From: Scleroderma bovista
Lineage: Eukaryota > Basidiomycota > Agaricomycetes > Boletales > Sclerodermataceae
Assembly (NCBI GenBank): GCA_037178675.1
Contig: JAYMGJ010000293.1
Location: 1 to 52,618, forward strand
Reading direction: 5' to 3'
DNA length: 52,618 bases
Both the position numbers and the translations under genes were made by a program. A model generated the notes under the pieces. The model was not told where the DNA came from and made no database searches. It saw only the letters and a list, made by a program, of their open reading frames with translations. Of this stretch, positions 27,097 through 38,109 are shown piece after piece (position 1 is the first letter of the stretch; every line of letters starts with the position of its first letter).

Positions 27097-29194
27097 GACG
27101 GGTCAGACAGAGAATACTCTCCTGCAAGTAACCAGGGAGCTTCGCATTAAGTACGGCAGCATGCCTCAACTTCCATAAGGTAAGCATCCTGGTGAAATCC
27201 ATGTTCTGGAAAATCGATTGCTCCCGTTGGACTTATGTCATTCCGTCGGATAGCTCGGACCCAACGTATCTCACCCCGTGACAAGCCTTGAAGCTCGAAG
27301 CTTGACCAGCCGCTTTCGTTGGGTTGATGGTTTAAGTGGGCGAACTTCAGCTGGGTTCGACGGGTTCGACGGCAGCACTATGGTGGAGCTCTCTCATTGC
27401 CTCTCGGCGAGCCTATCTGGGCTAGCATTCAGCTTCAAAACGAATATTTCGATACCTTGGAGTCACATCCCTAGGTTGGTCGTTTTTGCGGACAAGTTTA
27501 CTATGAGTGTCGTTCGCCAGTTTTCCTCCGCCGTTTATACCGCATAAGACATCCAGGTAAAGAAAACCAACATAATTGCATCACCACGTCATACGCATAC
27601 GACTTCATCCAAGCGCCTCCGTCTGATATTTGGTCTTTACCAGTTCGTTTCGAGGTCCGGATATCCCAAGGCTGACGCATACAGACTGGTAGCATGCATT
27701 TCATCCAATTCTCGAGAGGGAGCAGGTGATGAGCAGGAGGAGGAGAAGAAGGAATTGGGCCGTCTTCGTCTGGAGATCATCACGATCTGCATGTCGAAGT
27801 GGCAAACGACCAAAGCATCTTTGCGTGGGATCGTACTTCTGGGTGACCCAAGCTTCTTCTGTGATTGGTCTAAGACGGAGCTGATTGATGAATTATTTAT
27901 CCAATAATCTCACAAACGTCATTGCAGAAGAATCCCTTCTTGATGGAATGTCGCATCGCAGTGCTTGGCATCGAGCCTTATCAGCGCAGTACTCTTCCAG
28001 AGCCTGGCTGCCATTAATTTATTTCATCGATGACAGCCCAAAATGGTTCCATTTGCTCCAGCCTGGCATCGGAATTCACAGGAAACACACCCTAGCGACA
28101 CCCATCTTCGTCCGACGGCGACGAAGTTCGGTTCCGAGACCGTCCATGGCTTGAGGCGCTTCCTTGATTTGAATGCTATCATACTCTGGCCATGTCTGGG
28201 CGAACCATACATACTTATAATAATATCTCCCTGGATCAACCTGGATTGTGCGGATTTCCCGCGTCCTGTGGCAAAGATTGATGATTGGAGTTCGCATGGA
28301 GGACTTTCGGCATCCCTATTTCCACTATGGTCCAGATAAATGGAGAGTCTCGATGTTGAGGTGGGTGGATGTTGTTGTTCTGCATATGTATGACCCGGGA
28401 TCAATCATCCCAGCCTTCGCGGGGTCTCATGCACAAGGGAGCTGCTGCATGTAGATGCGCTCGTTAGATTTTTTTGCTGCTACATACCTGATAGAATAGA
28501 GCTAATAGGTTCGCATACCTTCCACTGTCTTCATACACTGTCGAGTTTGAGTCCCACAAGAACAGCTAGGAGACTTCGTGGATTGCGCCGCGTTAAGGCA
28601 ACCTGAGACTGTTTATTTACCTACTCCGACTTCCTTCGCCATTCACCGACCATTGTAGAGACAGGTTGCACTTCCAAGTTCCATGAAGCAACTATGCTTT
28701 CAACTCAGAGTCGTTGGCCTCCCTCTCACCTTGACTCACCAGCGCATATCTTTACAAGGGTCGTCTGATGTTCCACCGGATGGCCTTGTTGGACATTGAG
28801 TACTGATAATACACTGTCTTTGTATGCGGTTTGTTTGGCACCGAAATGAGAGCACCGGTTCTGCCTTGATGGAGCGATAACTGAGTGCTGAAACGAAAGT
28901 TGGATGGAATGACGAGTTTAAGCACGTCGATCAGGTTGACCTGGTGGTTGCGAAGGGCAGGTTTTTTGGTCTACCTGCCCTTCAATGTTGTACCAGTCAT
29001 GCGTCCCTTCGGTGCTGCCTGCTGAACGACAGCCAACGCCGTGTCAGCACTATATTGTAAGTGTAAACCACTTCAGTCCCTGCTCTTGCGATGCAGATGT
29101 AGCAGCAAATGTCCATATCCAATACAGTCCAAGATAAATGTTCAACGTACGTATAAGATAGACATTGTTGAACGAACCATAAGGTATAGTATTC
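27097..29194. other. Gene-poor region holding a HET-gene relic
   Basis: Apart from the HET relic near 27.7-27.9 kb, this stretch shows only short conflicting frames. A minus-strand frame at about 28076-28297 (VDPGRYYYKYVWFAQTWPEY) has a protein-like composition but matches nothing I know and has no supported start or splice sites. Confidence 0.35.
27755..27875 (+). pseudogene. Relic of a HET-domain gene
   Basis: The plus strand reads GRLRLEIITICM. After a frame change it reads ANDQSIFAWDRTSG, and after another it reads GDPSFFCD. These match in order the segment of the two HET proteins that reads RRLQLELIRMTNDHSIFAWDR and ends DDPSLFRD. The orientation is opposite to the intact HET genes. At least two frameshifts and the loss of the flanking domain show it is dead. 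Confidence 0.6.
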
Positions 29195-30605
29195 TCAGCA
29201 CGACGTACGAGGCGAAAATGGAAACTTCAAATGACCGTTTTTATCATAAATTCCGTACCCGGGTTCCTGCGTATCGGAGTAAATGTGGGCAAACCATCCG
29301 ACTCCGCCGCGAGGTGCCTTCTTCAGATCTGTACAGCGGCTGTCGAGCATATTATAGAAGCTCTAAGTCCGGGAGAATAAGGTGATCAGACGAGATAACC
29401 AGATAGGCTGCACGTACACGTTCACTGTTGATACTAGCCACAGCACTAGGGGAGTTGGCTTGCACATTGGAAGACGTCTGAGAGGGCCAACCATTCTGTA
29501 TAGACACAAACATCAGGTGTCACGTTCCTGATAATCTTTATTCGAACACCAAGAGTCCACATACCTGGTCAAAATAAATCTTCTTTCCTTTCCCATGTTG
29601 GATAAACCAGTCCATATCATTATGTACGTCTGGCCATGCTTCATCTCCCGTGGTCGCATCTTGTGCGAAGAAGGGGAGCATATGTGCGTCGATCAAATCA
29701 ACCGCATCGAGCACTCCCTGAGCCCCCCCACGCATCATGTACCCGGATGCCATCTCGCTCACTGTGACGGAGATATGGAGGCCCGCAAGCTGACTCTTGG
29801 CTTCTTGCACTTCAGAGGCCAGATCTTCGGGGGAAATGGCATTGTCAAAAAGCGGCTCTGAGCCAAATTGTACAACCCGGGTGACGAAAGGAGCCTTGGG
29901 GTTGGTGTGAAGGGCGTTGAAGAGAGTGTCTTTCCGCCGTTTCCACTGGTCGTTGCCGTCGAAACCGAACTATTAAAAATTGATTGACGCCCGAAGACAA
30001 GAGGTACAGGAAGGATGGAAACACACCCAGATTAAAGCGTGCACGCCAAGCGTGTTCTCCCAAGCAGCCTCAATGACATTATCGCTAACAAACAAATATG
30101 TCAACCACCAGCAGGAAAAGAACGAGTTGTACTCACTAGAAATCGTCCTGGTCACAATAGCCGTACAAACGTACATATCTCGAGTTGAAGTTATTTCTCA
30201 TGTCTGCAAACTCCCTCTTCAACTGGTCGAGACTCTGGCCTTACATATGGTGGAATGGCATCAGGCGACTTCAAATAGGATATCACGCTGAAAAGACGTA
30301 CATGGGGTGATTTCGTAGCTGAAGCCCACAAAGGCGTGTTCACAATCCACGAGACACCACCATTCTTCGAGGGAGTTAGGAACTTGCCCAGGCATAGAAA
30401 AGCCCAAGGCAGGGAAGCAATTGTGGCAAATAAAGGGGGTCAATGCAACATCTAATTCAGTGATGATGGAGATGGAGTCGGCAAGAGCAGTGACGGGGTC
30501 GACATCCGCTGGAAAGGGCCCAGCCAAGACGGATCTTGCAGTTAAGAGGAACAAGGCCTGGAACAAGGGAGGCAACCAAAACATGCTGAAGAAATAATGG
30601 AACAT
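29195..30605 (-). CDS. Secreted GH17-like glycoside hydrolase
   Basis: Probably an extracellular or wall-associated beta-1,3-glucanase-type enzyme of 371 residues. Exons 30605-30302, 30239-30137, 30084-30027, 29969-29565, 29495-29418 and 29362-29195 all join in frame. A hydrophobic signal peptide (LPPLFQALFLLTARSVLAG) opens the protein; a second Met at 30584 could be the true start. The fold signature is a TIM-barrel of the GH17 type: RYVRLYGYCDQDDF, VHALIWFGFDGNDQW, VVQFGSEPLFDN with a likely acid/base Glu, and VTVSEMASGY with a likely nucleophile Glu. NGWPS and GVGWFAHIYSD follow near the end. Cys residues in FICHNCFP and ITPCQSLDQL may form disulfides. No CBM or GPI signal is seen. Fungal GH17 enzymes remodel cell-wall glucan during growth and fruiting, but the catalytic assignment here is inferred from motif position only. 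Confidence 0.8.
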
Positions 30606-31049
30606 ATTTTAAAGCAGAGAAGCGTTTGTACGGGGAATGGTCGTCCTGGGGGCCGCGGCACACGGCCAGTCACCCCGAGGGACGAGCGATTTATACTTCT
30701 CGGGTCCACACAAGAAGCGCGACGAGGGATCGATCGATCATCCTTCTTTAAGCGCCTTAGTTAGATTTCCCCGAGTTAATCGAGTATGGCCTCGAACTTG
30801 CGGGATGGCTGTTACATAAGTTTGATAGTCAGTAGTACTAGTAGTCTCATCGGGCCCGAGCGTCTAAGCGAGTGGAAAAGGTGAGTCACCTACAGCATGT
30901 CCTTCCGAACGAGGAGGCACTGCTCATTCCCAGCAAGCATCGACGTGATGAGTACCGTGTGTTAGAATACTCGGTATTGTGCACCAGTAGGTATCAGCCA
31001 TTGCTATATACCTGCCTTTACCGCGGGGATTGATCAGAGTTCGAAATCA
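30606..31049. other. Upstream region of glycosidase gene
   Basis: Likely 5' region of the minus-strand glycosidase. No gene was recognised. The B-box-like sequence AGTTCGAAATC (about 31039) just before the dispersed repeat is noted, but no A-box partner is convincing. Confidence 0.35.
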
Positions 31050-31383
31050 TGCGAAAGCTCTCGTCAGGGGGCTTAACCGCCGCCCTTCCAGGACTGTTTA
31101 GGTGAATTACTACCATCTACCACAAAGTAGGCCGAAGCGTGTGAGCTGGCAGCGACCCGACGCAAGGATGGTCTGAAAAACTGGGTGAAGGCGGGTGGGG
31201 ACAAGGAGGCTTCTTTGTCGGCGAAGCCAGCCTGCTAGCGCTGTTCCCAGCCAGCCGGGCGAGAATGTCCCTTTCGGGAGCACGCCAGCACTTTTCTCGT
31301 CCCCGTGCAGCACCACACTGGTACTAGCCAGTGTGGATCCTCTCTTGCCATACCGCTGAGGGTATCCGACGAGTGGCACAGAA
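31050..31383. repeat. Dispersed repeat, copy 2 (about 334 bp)
   Basis: This matches 6451-6795 in direct orientation, including the palindrome with arms CCACACTGG and CCAGTGTGG. It differs by scattered substitutions and several short indels. The flanks do not match copy 1, so the ends are well defined by comparison, but no target duplication is obvious. Confidence 0.75.
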
Positions 31384-31836
31384 TGTCTGCTTTGTATCAC
31401 ACTTGCCTTGACCCATGATATCAATCCGAAAGGGTCCCCAATTCCATATGATTCAGCACATCCTCCGTGAGCCTACAGGACTACAACTTTTTCTTTTTTC
31501 CCGAATTGGGCCAGCGACGTGCACCGAGATCTCGATTGTGAAGATGATCCTCTCTTCTTTGCTTCTCGGCGTCCGAAGATCATTCAGTCGAAGGCCTCCG
31601 CTCAGTGACCCGGTAACCCCATATCATTAAGGATGTCGTAAAACTTTATCTTGCACGGTATAAAAACCAAGATACGCAAGACAGGGTAATGTGAGTGGTG
31701 AGTTTATGTAGTGTTTGAAATAGATCGGATGTGATTATGCTGCGAGACATTGGCTAAATATCAGAGTTCAGATGCGAAATGGCGTCTAGGGTAGAATGAG
31801 CATTGGGTGTAGGTCCAGAAGAAGGGGCGAAAGTGG
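31384..31836. other. Intergenic, 3' of TIM44
   Basis: This lies between the dispersed repeat and the TIM44 stop codon. It probably contains the TIM44 3' UTR. No gene was recognised. Confidence 0.35.
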
Positions 31837-33594
31837 CTAGAGATACGCTCGCGCAGATCTACGTGCCATCTGCAAAAAGTAAAGAAAGGTGGAATTAATG
31901 GGACAGCAGCATAAAATGATCAAATACTACGCACCTCTACGACTTTCCATCCGCCTGTCAACTCATCCGAAGTCTCCTCCGCGATACGCGTTATCACAGC
32001 AGCATAAACACACTGCTCAACACGGTTCTCGGCACCAATGACGACCTCACGCGAGACGGGATTCCGGAAGACGAGGACCTCTTGTGTAGAAAAGGTCACG
32101 ACAAACACGGGGATCTCGTTTTCAAGAATTTTGGCATCTGAGACCTATTCATGATCATTATAAGTAGGACGGGATAGTGGGAAAGCAAGTGTACGCACAT
32201 CGACTTGGCGAATATCGAGCACTTTGCTGTCACTGATGAGGCCCTGCCGCAGATATTGCTCCATAGTGGCCCATAGGACGTTATACGTCTGTCATTGGAA
32301 CAAAAGCGTGACCCCCTGCCACCGTGTCGCGAGAGATTGCTACTCACTGCCTCGGAACACCACTTCATCAGCGCCTCCTTATCCGCACTGAGATACGCAT
32401 CCACAACCTCGGGTACGATGTATTCCCTCAACTCTCTCTCAAACGCCTCCCTCGTAAAGCAAGGATCCATCCCCCTCATCATCCTCGTAACCTGTGCGAC
32501 CTCATTCTCCTCGAACCATGATCCGATCGTTGACGTGACTGACCGTATTGGCATAATCAGCGGTGACTCGGATTCTTGATAGGCAGCGTGCAGAGAGGAC
32601 AGCTGTTGCATCAACGGGTTCGTTGTCTTAAAGTTGTCCCAGGCTTCTTGCCGTGCAGAAGTTTTGATGGTAACGAGAGCTTGACCAGCTCTGTATATCC
32701 AGTTAGATAGGCAATGCATAGAAGGAAGTGTGTCACGTACTCGGGGTTCTCAGAGACAGCGCGTCTCCTAGAAAGTCCCGCCTTCTCGAGTCGCTTCTGC
32801 CGCCGTTTTCGGCGAGCTTCCTTATCCTCGAATCCAGCGTGCTTGGCTGAACCGGAGTCATCGAGTGCATCGATGACAGTCTCGGCGAGAGTTTTGTAGG
32901 CGGCGGTATTCCGGATGGGCTCGGTCGTGTGAGCAATGGTGCTCGATATGGAAGATGTAGCACGCGAGATCTACATATGCATCCCCCAGCATACACACAA
33001 CCGTGTATGTAGCATTAGCATGTAAACGGGGGAATGTGAAGAGATGAACTAACGACTCGCATGACCTCGCTCTCTTCCATTGATTTGAGTGCCTCGGAGA
33101 CCGCATCGCCAACTTTGATGCCCGTCTTCTTAAGCTCTTCTGCGGCGGCTCTCAAACGCGGATTCTCTTTAATGCTCGACGTCAACTACAAAAACATCCC
33201 CAAAACACAAATCAATCACGTTGAAAGGTAGAAACATGGATGTGCGTACCCTAGCGCGTTCGTACACCTCCCTTGCACGCTTCAATGCTTCCGAGTCCTG
33301 GAGCTTGTCCACATCCCCTTGGAGCTGCTTCACGTTGTCCTGCAACTCCCGGTTCTTACGGAGTTCCTCTCTGAGTACATCCACGAAAGTCTGGAAGGGT
33401 GACTTCGGGATCTCATCCTGTCGTCTATGTGAAGCGTGGAATGAACGACATCCCGCAGAAAACGGCGAGCACGACTGCGAGCGGGGTTGCTGGGCATTAG
33501 GTATCCGGAGTGGTGGAGAAAATGCCCTGGACGACCCGGCGAGCGAGCGGACACGCTGTGCGACGACGAAACTGCGCAGGTGACGAGGGAGCAT
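31837..33594 (-). CDS. TIM44: Mitochondrial import motor subunit TIM44
   Basis: The matrix-side scaffold that tethers mtHsp70 to the TIM23 channel during protein import. Exons 33594-33250, 33185-33054, 32970-32741, 32690-32348, 32288-32199, 32144-31935 and 31869-31837 join in frame to 460 residues, close to the usual family length. The start MLPRHLRSFVVAQRVRSLAG is a typical Arg/Ser-rich presequence. A charged coiled-coil follows (SPFQTFVDVLREELRKN, then DKLQDSEALKRAREVYERA), then SSISSTIAHTTEPIR. The C-terminal Tim44 domain (about 236-460) includes NPLMQQLSSLHAAYQESESP, DVAYL-like helices and DAKILENEIPVFVVTFSTQE. The frame is open upstream of Met 33594, but that Met gives the correct presequence. 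The start lies 130 bp from the divergent heme lyase start, so a shared promoter is likely. Confidence 0.93.
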
Positions 33595-33724
33595 TGGCTT
33601 GTCTTTTTTTGTGAGCTCGTCGCCGAAGACAACGAATGCAGACTTTGATTGAAGATCACGTGACATTCCGAGTCTACTCAAATTTCCCGAAATCTCTTTT
33701 TGCAGACTCCAAACCAAAGGGAAA
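33595..33724. promoter_or_regulatory. Shared TIM44/CCHL divergent promoter
   Basis: Only 130 bases separate the start codons of two divergent mitochondrial genes, so both 5' UTRs and promoters must fit here or overlap. No TATA box stands out. The AT-rich run TTGTCTTTTTTTGTGAGC lies near 33600. Confidence 0.55.
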
Positions 33725-34667
33725 ATGGGCCAATCGCAGTCTGCATCGTTGGCGAAGGCGGCGCCTGCGTCGAGTCCAGCGCACCAGTCAAACTCGACTT
33801 CAGGCTGTCCGATGCACCAGTCACCCTCAACCCCACCTCCATCTAGTTCCGGGTGCCCGGTAGAACATACTCCATCTTCAAAACCCCCGGGTGGATGCCC
33901 TATCGACCATTCCTCAGTTGAAATGAATCCACTAAATCAAATGCCCTCGCTGCCACAAACTCCACTCGACCCCCACACACAATCTGCCCCACTTCCAACC
34001 GACCGAACGATGTCGTCAATCCCCTGCAGAGCGGAGGATGGGAAGACACGGACATGGGAGTATCCCTCACCGCAGCAGTTTTACAATGCACTGGTTAGAA
34101 AAGGCTGGGAAACACCTGTCGAACATGTCGAAACGATGGTAGACATACACAATTTCTTGAATGAGCGGGCATGGGAAGAGGTGCTGAGATGGGAGAAACG
34201 TGTCGCCCAGTTCGTAACGTGCTACAATTAGTATCCGTGGACACGTTTCTGACTGATCAATGCATAGACCTAGTGATATGGAACCGCAGCTCGCCAGATT
34301 TAAGGGACGGCCCGGAGAGATATCGCCCAAAGCACGGTTCTGGATATTTATGGGCTGGCTGCTTCCTACAAGGTTCAAGTATGTCATTCTCCAAATCGTA
34401 CTATACTTGTCTGACTGTTGGGACAGTACCGAACCACCCTTCGATCGTCATGACTGGGTTGTCCGCCGACCAAAGACGGGCGAGGAGGTGCGGTACGTGA
34501 TTGACTATTATTCCGCCCCGCCCACACCAGACGGCGAACCTGTGTTTGCGCTCGATGTGCGTCCCGCACTCGACAGCATGGAGAGCATGCGTGAACGGTT
34601 ATCTGTTGGCATGGATGACATCTGGGAGACTATGAGGGAACGCGGATGGGGAAAAAGTCCATCGTAG
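33725..34667 (+). CDS. Cytochrome c heme lyase, copy A
   Basis: Holocytochrome c synthase, which attaches heme to apocytochrome c in the mitochondrial intermembrane space. Exons 33725-34218, 34268-34378 and 34427-34667 join to 281 residues. The N-terminus carries three Cys-Pro heme-regulatory-type motifs at residues 28-29, 44-45 and 58-59 (GCPMH, GCPVE, GCPID). The conserved IHNFLNERAWEEVLRWE region holds His142, equivalent to the essential heme-ligand His of the human enzyme. PPFDRHDWVVRR (His210) and YVIDYYSAP are also family hallmarks. The family has no classical presequence, and none is seen. It is divergently paired with TIM44. From codon 25 on, this gene is duplicated at 40.3 kb. It is the only copy with its own start, promoter and first CP motif in context, so it is the likely working gene. 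Confidence 0.95.
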
Positions 34668-35153
34668 CCGGTATTTTTCTTCCAGGCTATTAGCAAAATA
34701 TTGCAAGATTGCTGACTTACATCATGTAAGTCACTTCTTGTTTCTACCTCCTAGATATCTTCACGTATGCCCGTGACATAGAATCCTATTATTATACCCC
34801 CTCTCTTTCTACAGTGTTAATTTTTGGATTCAGCCTCCCTGACATGTTATTTCATCATAGCTGTAACCAAAGGTTCGTTATACTCCAACTCGTCTTTGAC
34901 AAGGTATGTCAGTGGAATAACATCGAAAAGTTGAGGTCGGTCAGGCATTGCTGATCCCGAGCACCTACTTGGATTCCAAGTGTCATGACCACTCGTTCAT
35001 TCTGCCACTCAATTATCAGATTTAGCATCGACTGCAACATTACCACCCAGTACTGAATCAGCTCTAGAGTAATTCCCAAATGACAGTTCATTACCCTTAT
35101 ACACAAGCATGTTCCACGCGCTCATCATGTTGCTAGAGTCGCTAACTATCCCA
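33798..35153 (+). repeat. Segmental duplication, CCHL copy A
   Basis: A direct duplicate of 40284-41651. The left edge is inside CCHL exon 1 (CGACTTCAGG) and the right edge is GCTAACTATCCCA, after which the sequences diverge abruptly. Both introns, the stop and about 480 bp of 3' flank are included. The 3' flank differs visibly more than the exons do. Confidence 0.93.
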
Positions 35154-35910
35154 ACAGTTCTCAAGTGACTCCTGGACTGCTTCGTCTAGAGTGTCAATCA
35201 GTGAGTATAAGTTGGAGGAGACCTATGACTGGCCAATGTCAGTTCAATAATTCCGAACATTTCTCAAGTCCTAACTGGCTTGCTCGCGGCCAGGTAGGGT
35301 GCGTTTATATTTCTTCGGCATAGTAATATGCCTAAGATTCCTGGTATTGTGCACGGAAATCATTTCATCAGATGACAAGGCCGCTACCACTCTAATGTTG
35401 GATTATTTCTTGGAAGAACGATTGTCTTCCATTGAGTTTTTGATTTGCCCAGGGAAAACTAACAAGCAATGCTGGATGAGTACATGGATGTACACAGACA
35501 GAAGTCTGATTCCAATGAGAGCATCCTCAACAGTGAGTACTGACAATCATTCTGTAGCCTCCCTCGTCTGCTTCCAGGAAAAAAAGACCATATGAAGTTA
35601 GAGGCACTGGATTGTCAGGTGCCACGGATGCCAGCCGACTAGTCGAATGGCGTTCAGTGTCATTTGAGGTCTCAACGAAGGCAAACCAAGGGATGTTCGC
35701 TGCGTGACAGCCCCACAGAAAATGAGCTTGCCTTGTGTGATCGTTCTGTATCACCTGTATGGTCATTAGCAATGCCTGATCTCACGGACAAGAACTAACT
35801 TCTGGATTATTGTTTTCAGACTTGGGACAGGCAGAGAAACAATTCGAAAAAAATATTAACTGCGGCTCCGCATCGAGTCGATGACATTGATATCTACTCC
35901 AACATACTCT
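34668..35910. other. 3' flank of CCHL-A and intergenic sequence
   Basis: The first 480 bases belong to the duplicated segment. Beyond it, a plus-strand frame at 35299-35595 has no known domain. A short stretch there (ATTGTCTTCCATTGAG, about 35420) resembles part of the 66-base insertion in the HET tail copy at 39.93 kb. Confidence 0.35.
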
Positions 35911-36838
35911 ATGTCACTGAAAATCGATCCAGGGTGAGTGTGCAATGAAGTAACTAGAACGTGATTGTTTCAACCTCCAAGTTGCCAAGACACTCGCTTT
36001 GCATTGAAACGGTTGAAGAAGCTCCAGGGACGTTTCAGAAGGGCACAATTGAATGCTGGCGCAGTGGGTGATCCCCTGACTTTTGTAATGTTGCGACGCC
36101 TAATTGCACCTTATAGCGTGCTTCCCCCGACGGACAGGTGTATGCACTGCTAAATGCCATAGTACTAGAAGTAGAGAGAACAGAAACAGCCGTCGTGAGT
36201 TCTGCGTTGCGAACTGCACGGAATAAATTGGATGCCATCCAACGAGAGAAGCGCTTGGCTTCACAACCTACATACCGTGTCCACTTTTCGGTCGACATAT
36301 TACCCTCAGGTGCAATCACAGCATTACCGACCATACACCCAACCGTACAGCCACAGCGCGTCGGGCCCGACAACATCGACGTTCTATACTGCACCTATGG
36401 CCTCCCTTTCCCCAGCTGCATCGGCGGGGACGACGGCACCGAATGCAGCTAATTATACACCCTCGGGTGTGCCCATACCAGTCCAGTTACCTGTGACCTC
36501 ACTTTCTGCGTTACACGCGCTGGGCATTGTAGTACCTGTTCCCATTGCTCACTACCGCCTCCCGACCACAGCCTGCTGCGGTGCTGAAAGGCTCAACGTC
36601 TAATGGGACAATGCTGAGCTTAGATATCAATGTGTCCCTGTTGCAGTCATCACAGATGAGTGGGTTGGCGCTTCTATTGAACCCATCGATGTCGAGGGGA
36701 GCGAGTTCTGGACAGCTCGGTGTATCGGCGGCTGGTAGTTCGGAGAAAGCCATCGTGACTCCTACCAAGGAATCCAGCGCTAATACTTCGGTCACCGCAT
36801 CTGGCAAACATGCAAGCAAAAGTGGCAGGACAGTGTAA
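35911..36838 (+). CDS. Hypothetical 240-residue protein
   Basis: I do not recognise the family. Exons 35911-35933, 35982-36063, 36138-36278, 36322-36531 and 36572-36838 join in frame to 240 residues. Two of the introns are very short (43 and 40 bases), so those joins are less certain. The N-terminal half is basic and helical (FALKRLKKLQGRFRRAQL, then LNAIVLEVERTETAVV and NKLDAIQREKRLAS). The middle is Tyr/Ser/Thr/Pro-rich and likely disordered. The C-terminal part has an ordered patch (GTMLSLDINVSLLQSSQMSG) followed by a Ser/Thr/Lys-rich tail. The composition suggests a nuclear or chromatin-associated protein, but this is a guess. It ends 89 bp from the convergent carrier gene. Confidence 0.6.
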
Positions 36839-36927
36839 TGTGTTTAGAACGAGACTCGGTTGTTCTGTAAGTACACAGGACATTACAAACTGTGGCTTGA
36901 TTCAAAGCCGTGCACCAACCCCGCTAT

Positions 36928-38109
36928 CTAGGAAAACCCTAACATCGTCAACCACCACGCGCGGTACAATGCGCTCCAGCCCTCTTCCTCGATTATCCTC
37001 TTTCCGCAGTCGATCAAGCCAATGTAGGGTGCTCGATCCATTCTTAGCCTGGGGACATGCTTAGCTCAGAGAGGGATATCGGCGGAGTCAGACACTCACC
37101 CAATCACGTCTTCATCAGCACCTGAATAATCTGAACAGCTATCCTCTTGAGACACTGAATTGTACTCTGGGGACGCGTGATTCCTCTGGATCGCAAGCCG
37201 AATAGAAATAACTTCGAGGGGAGTGACCACCGCGGTACTTGCGAGCGCCAAGATAAAAAATATGGACAACCTGACAGAAGAGACATCCTGCCAAATTGAA
37301 AAACCGTGATTGCCGGTGAGTTCTGGGAGGATTAGCTGGAGGATGGAACGAGGGACGAGGACGACATAGGTGATGCGGGTAACTTGAGCGGCGAGGAGAC
37401 CTGGGGTGAGGTATAGAATCCAGGGGCCGCGGCGCTCCGTAGGTGTAAATAGGGTACGGCAGGAATATGCAGCGTCGAACCAAGGCAGCATATGGGGGGT
37501 CGTAATGGCCCTTGGGGAAGATAAGTCTGCCAAAGCCGCCCAAAAGAGGGACCGGCCGTGTACTCACCGATCAATGATGATAGTCTGGGGGAGAGAAAGA
37601 AACGTTGCGAATATCCTGTACACAAGGGTTCCAAAGACGCCCGCGGAAAGGGCGGGGTATGTTCCGTAGCGAAGATTGCTGTCAGTGAGGGAAATGATGA
37701 GGAAGACGGTGATCCTGATGAGAGAGGACATCAATGATGGCACTAGGACAAATGATTGTGGGTCAGTTTTCGTCGCGCAATAGGTTGGAAAAGGCACAGC
37801 ACGCACTGAGGCCTTTGTACAAGCCAGGCCAACCCTGTAATAAGATGCGGGGTAGGTGGGGCGCGCGAGTGGACCGACTACGGAACGCACCTCGATGCCG
37901 TGGACCCTCTTGAGCATGGCGAATAAGGACGTGATGACGGGGCCAGTGTGAGGCTGTGCATCGCCCTCAGGATCGAGCTGGAGGCCCTTTGGGTTGTAGT
38001 TTGCCCTGAAACGAACAAGGGCGCTGGCGAAGGGGAACAGAAGGGCTAGCGAGATGGCTAGGATGGCCAGCGAGGCCAGGGAGAGAATTATGACCAAGAG
38101 AATGAGCAT
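36928..38109 (-). CDS. Mitochondrial carrier family protein, divergent
   Basis: A six-helix inner-membrane-type carrier of 317 residues. Exons 38109-37891, 37834-37807, 37742-37568, 37510-37100 and 37048-36928 all join in frame. The start is MLILLVIILSLASLAIL; an upstream GTG is not used. Family signs are the repeated matrix-helix pattern GWPGLYKGLMPSLMSSLIRI after the first repeat, TPLEVISIRLAIQ as the third Px[DE]xx[KR]-type signature, and YIGLIDCGKRI with GWSALYRAWWLTMLG at the end. The first signature is degenerate (PFASALVRFRANY). That loosely recalls divergent members such as outer-membrane Ugo1-like carriers. The substrate is unknown. A 28-nt exon 2 encodes GWPGLYKGL. The 3' end faces the hypothetical gene that ends at 36838. 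Confidence 0.78.

Noticed and set aside
31039..31049. B-box-like AGTTCGAAATC before the dispersed repeat, hinting at a tRNA-derived SINE
   Set aside because: The matching A box is not convincing and the equivalent site before copy 1 (GGTTTCGAGCC) has an extra base, so I did not call an RNA polymerase III promoter.
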